NCBI GenBank assembly: GCA_023433855.1
Contig: JAEYTV010000311.1
Span: 1-6,067, forward strand
Direction: 5' to 3'
From: Pseudomonadota bacterium
GTDB lineage: Bacteria; Pseudomonadota; Alphaproteobacteria; Rhizobiales; Rhizobiaceae
DNA: 6,067 nt
In this document: positions 5,249 through 6,067 of the stretch, one piece after another
Position numbering within the stretch: position 1 is the stretch's first letter
How the letters are laid out: every line of letters starts with the position of its first letter
The notes under the pieces: generated by a model
Told to the model about the DNA's origin: nothing
The model's input: the letters and a program-made list of their open reading frames with translations, nothing else
Databases searched by the model: none
Made by a program: the position numbers and the translations under genes

Positions 5249-5761
5249 ATGGCACATGCCCGAGACAATTTCCTTGCCTGGCTTCGCGCTGCTCACGCGA
5301 TGGAAGAGCAGGCGGTCACCATGCTGAGCGATCAATCACGCCGTATCGAAAACTATCCGGATCTCAAGGCCAAGGTGGTGCAGCACCTGGAAGAGACCGA
5401 GAGACATGCCCAGACGCTCAAGACCTTGCTGGACCGCTTCGCCGGGTCGGGCGGCATCCTCACCCTCAAGGACATGGCGGCAAAGCTCTCGGCCAAGGCG
5501 CAAGGGGTCGGAGGAATGCTGGCGAGCGATGAGGTGGTGAAGGGGGTTATGGGGACCTATGCGTTCGAAAATCTCGAGATCGCGACCTATCGGGTGCTGA
5601 TTGCAGCGGCCGACGAACTCGAAGAAGAAGAGGCGAAAGCCATCTTCGAAGGCATCCTCGAGGAGGAGGTCAGCATGGCCGCCTGGCTTGAGCAGAATCT
5701 CGATCCGATCACCCGCGTCTTCCTGATGCGGGACGAGCGTGATTTGTTGGCGAAGCGTTAA
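5249..5761 (+). CDS. YciE/YciF-type ferritin-like protein (DUF892)
   Basis: The 170-aa product is predicted to be an all-helical bundle with the Glu/His pattern of the DUF892 ferritin-like family. Segments are AHAMEEQAVTML (residues 15-26), VVQHLEETERHAQTL (43-57), TYAFENLEIATYRVLIAAA (103-121) and AIFEGILEEEVSMAAWLEQ (131-149). Candidate metal ligands are Glu19 or Glu20, Glu50, His53, Glu107, Glu110 and Glu139 or Glu140. Relatives bind a di-metal centre and are induced by stress; the exact reaction is not established. Length is usual for the family. The ATG at 5249 is chosen because GAGGAG (5237-5242) lies 6 nt upstream. It is a single-gene unit behind an EcfG-like promoter, followed by a terminator-like hairpin. 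Confidence 0.88.
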   Translation: MAHARDNFLAWLRAAHAMEEQAVTMLSDQSRRIENYPDLKAKVVQHLEETERHAQTLKTLLDRFAGSGGILTLKDMAAKLSAKAQGVGGMLASDEVVKGVMGTYAFENLEIATYRVLIAAADELEEEEAKAIFEGILEEEVSMAAWLEQNLDPITRVFLMRDERDLLAKR

Positions 5762-5790
5762 TGGGCTCTGCGGCTCTATCCGGCCGCGGC

Positions 5791-5818
5791 GCGCACCCGC
5801 CACTTAAGGCCGGTGCGC
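5791..5818. terminator. hairpin between convergent genes, probable terminator
   Basis: GCGCACC (5791-5797) pairs with GGTGCGC (5812-5818), and after one C-C mismatch GCC (5799-5801) pairs with GGC (5808-5810), leaving the loop ACTTAA. The 10-bp stem lies 30 nt after the ferritin-like stop and 26 nt from the stop of the opposing gene. Only an imperfect T-rich stretch (TTGTGGTTGTT) follows, so its strength as an intrinsic terminator is uncertain. Confidence 0.5.
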
Positions 5819-5843
5819 TTGTGGTTGTTACGCCGAGCCCCTG

Positions 5844-6059
5844 TTAGTCATCGAGGTGGTTCGCCTCGTGATCGTGAAACTGTTCGGTCTGGATGCTCTT
5901 GCTGTCTTGGCCGCGCTCCCGCGTGTGCTGGGCCTTGTCTCTGTTGGAAAGCACCATGTTCTCAGGCAGGATGTCCTTGTCGATATCGGTCATGGCACCG
6001 GTTCCGCTGCCTTTTCCCTGCGCGCCGGGACCCATGTTTTTCGAACTGGCATGTGCCAT
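5844..6059 (-). CDS. small hydrophilic hypothetical protein (71 aa)
   Basis: No named domain is recognised. The N-terminal third is Gly/Ser/Lys-rich (GPGAQGKGSGTGAM), the middle reads ILPENMVLSNRDKAQH, and the C-terminus is rich in His, Asp and Glu (QFHDHEANHLDD). There is no signal peptide or membrane segment, and the sequence looks mostly disordered. In composition it resembles small hydrophilic stress proteins, and it recalls short conserved proteins of Rhizobiales, but this is from memory of sequence style and not a search. Only 8 nt upstream of the ATG at 6059 lie in the window, so the ribosome binding site and promoter cannot be judged. It converges on the ferritin-like gene. Confidence 0.68.
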   Translation of the reverse strand: MAHASSKNMGPGAQGKGSGTGAMTDIDKDILPENMVLSNRDKAQHTRERGQDSKSIQTEQFHDHEANHLDD

Positions 6060-6067
6060 GGCGTTTC

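Noticed and set aside
1..6067. CRISPR arrays, tRNA or rRNA genes, insertion sequences, phage or defence systems
   Set aside because: No spaced direct repeats, cloverleaf-like sequence, transposase or integrase motifs were seen on either strand.

Overview
The window looks like a stress-response accessory locus from a GC-rich alphaproteobacterium, probably of the Rhizobiales/Sphingomonadales type; I cannot fix the genus. The assignment rests on the protein families and on repeated promoter-like sequences of the form GGAAC-N16/17-(C/T/G)GTT. That form is the known signature of EcfG (RpoE2-like) general stress sigma factors, which are confined to Alphaproteobacteria.

Layout, left to right. 1-224: intergenic, with two back-to-back EcfG-like promoters, one pointing left off the window and one pointing right. 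225-467 (+): small charged protein. 582-1262 (+): phosphoribosyltransferase-like protein behind a sigma70-like promoter and a leader hairpin. 1189-2010 (-): endonuclease/exonuclease/phosphatase (EEP) protein, overlapping the previous gene tail to tail by 74 nt. 2011-2075: divergent spacer with one symmetrical EcfG-like promoter readable on both strands. 2076-3020 (+): YbhN/UPF0104-type membrane protein. 2997-4502 (-): phospholipase D/cardiolipin synthase-like protein, overlapping YbhN tail to tail by 24 nt. 4578-4790 (-) and 4787-5002 (-): a one-helix membrane protein and a proline-rich protein, joined by an ATGA start/stop overlap and lying upstream of the phospholipase gene. 5003-5248: divergent spacer with an EcfG-like promoter at each end. 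5249-5761 (+): YciE/YciF-type ferritin-like protein (DUF892). 5762-5843: spacer with a terminator-like hairpin. 5844-6059 (-): small disordered-looking protein.

How the genes may fit together. EEP, YbhN-like and HKD phospholipase proteins are the three families of the E. coli ybhP-ybhN-ybhO(clsB) cluster. Here they are split over two strands but appear tied together by one kind of promoter. With the ferritin-like protein and several small hydrophilic proteins, this suggests an envelope-lipid and general-stress module. The promoter matches were found by eye, and the functional link is inference.
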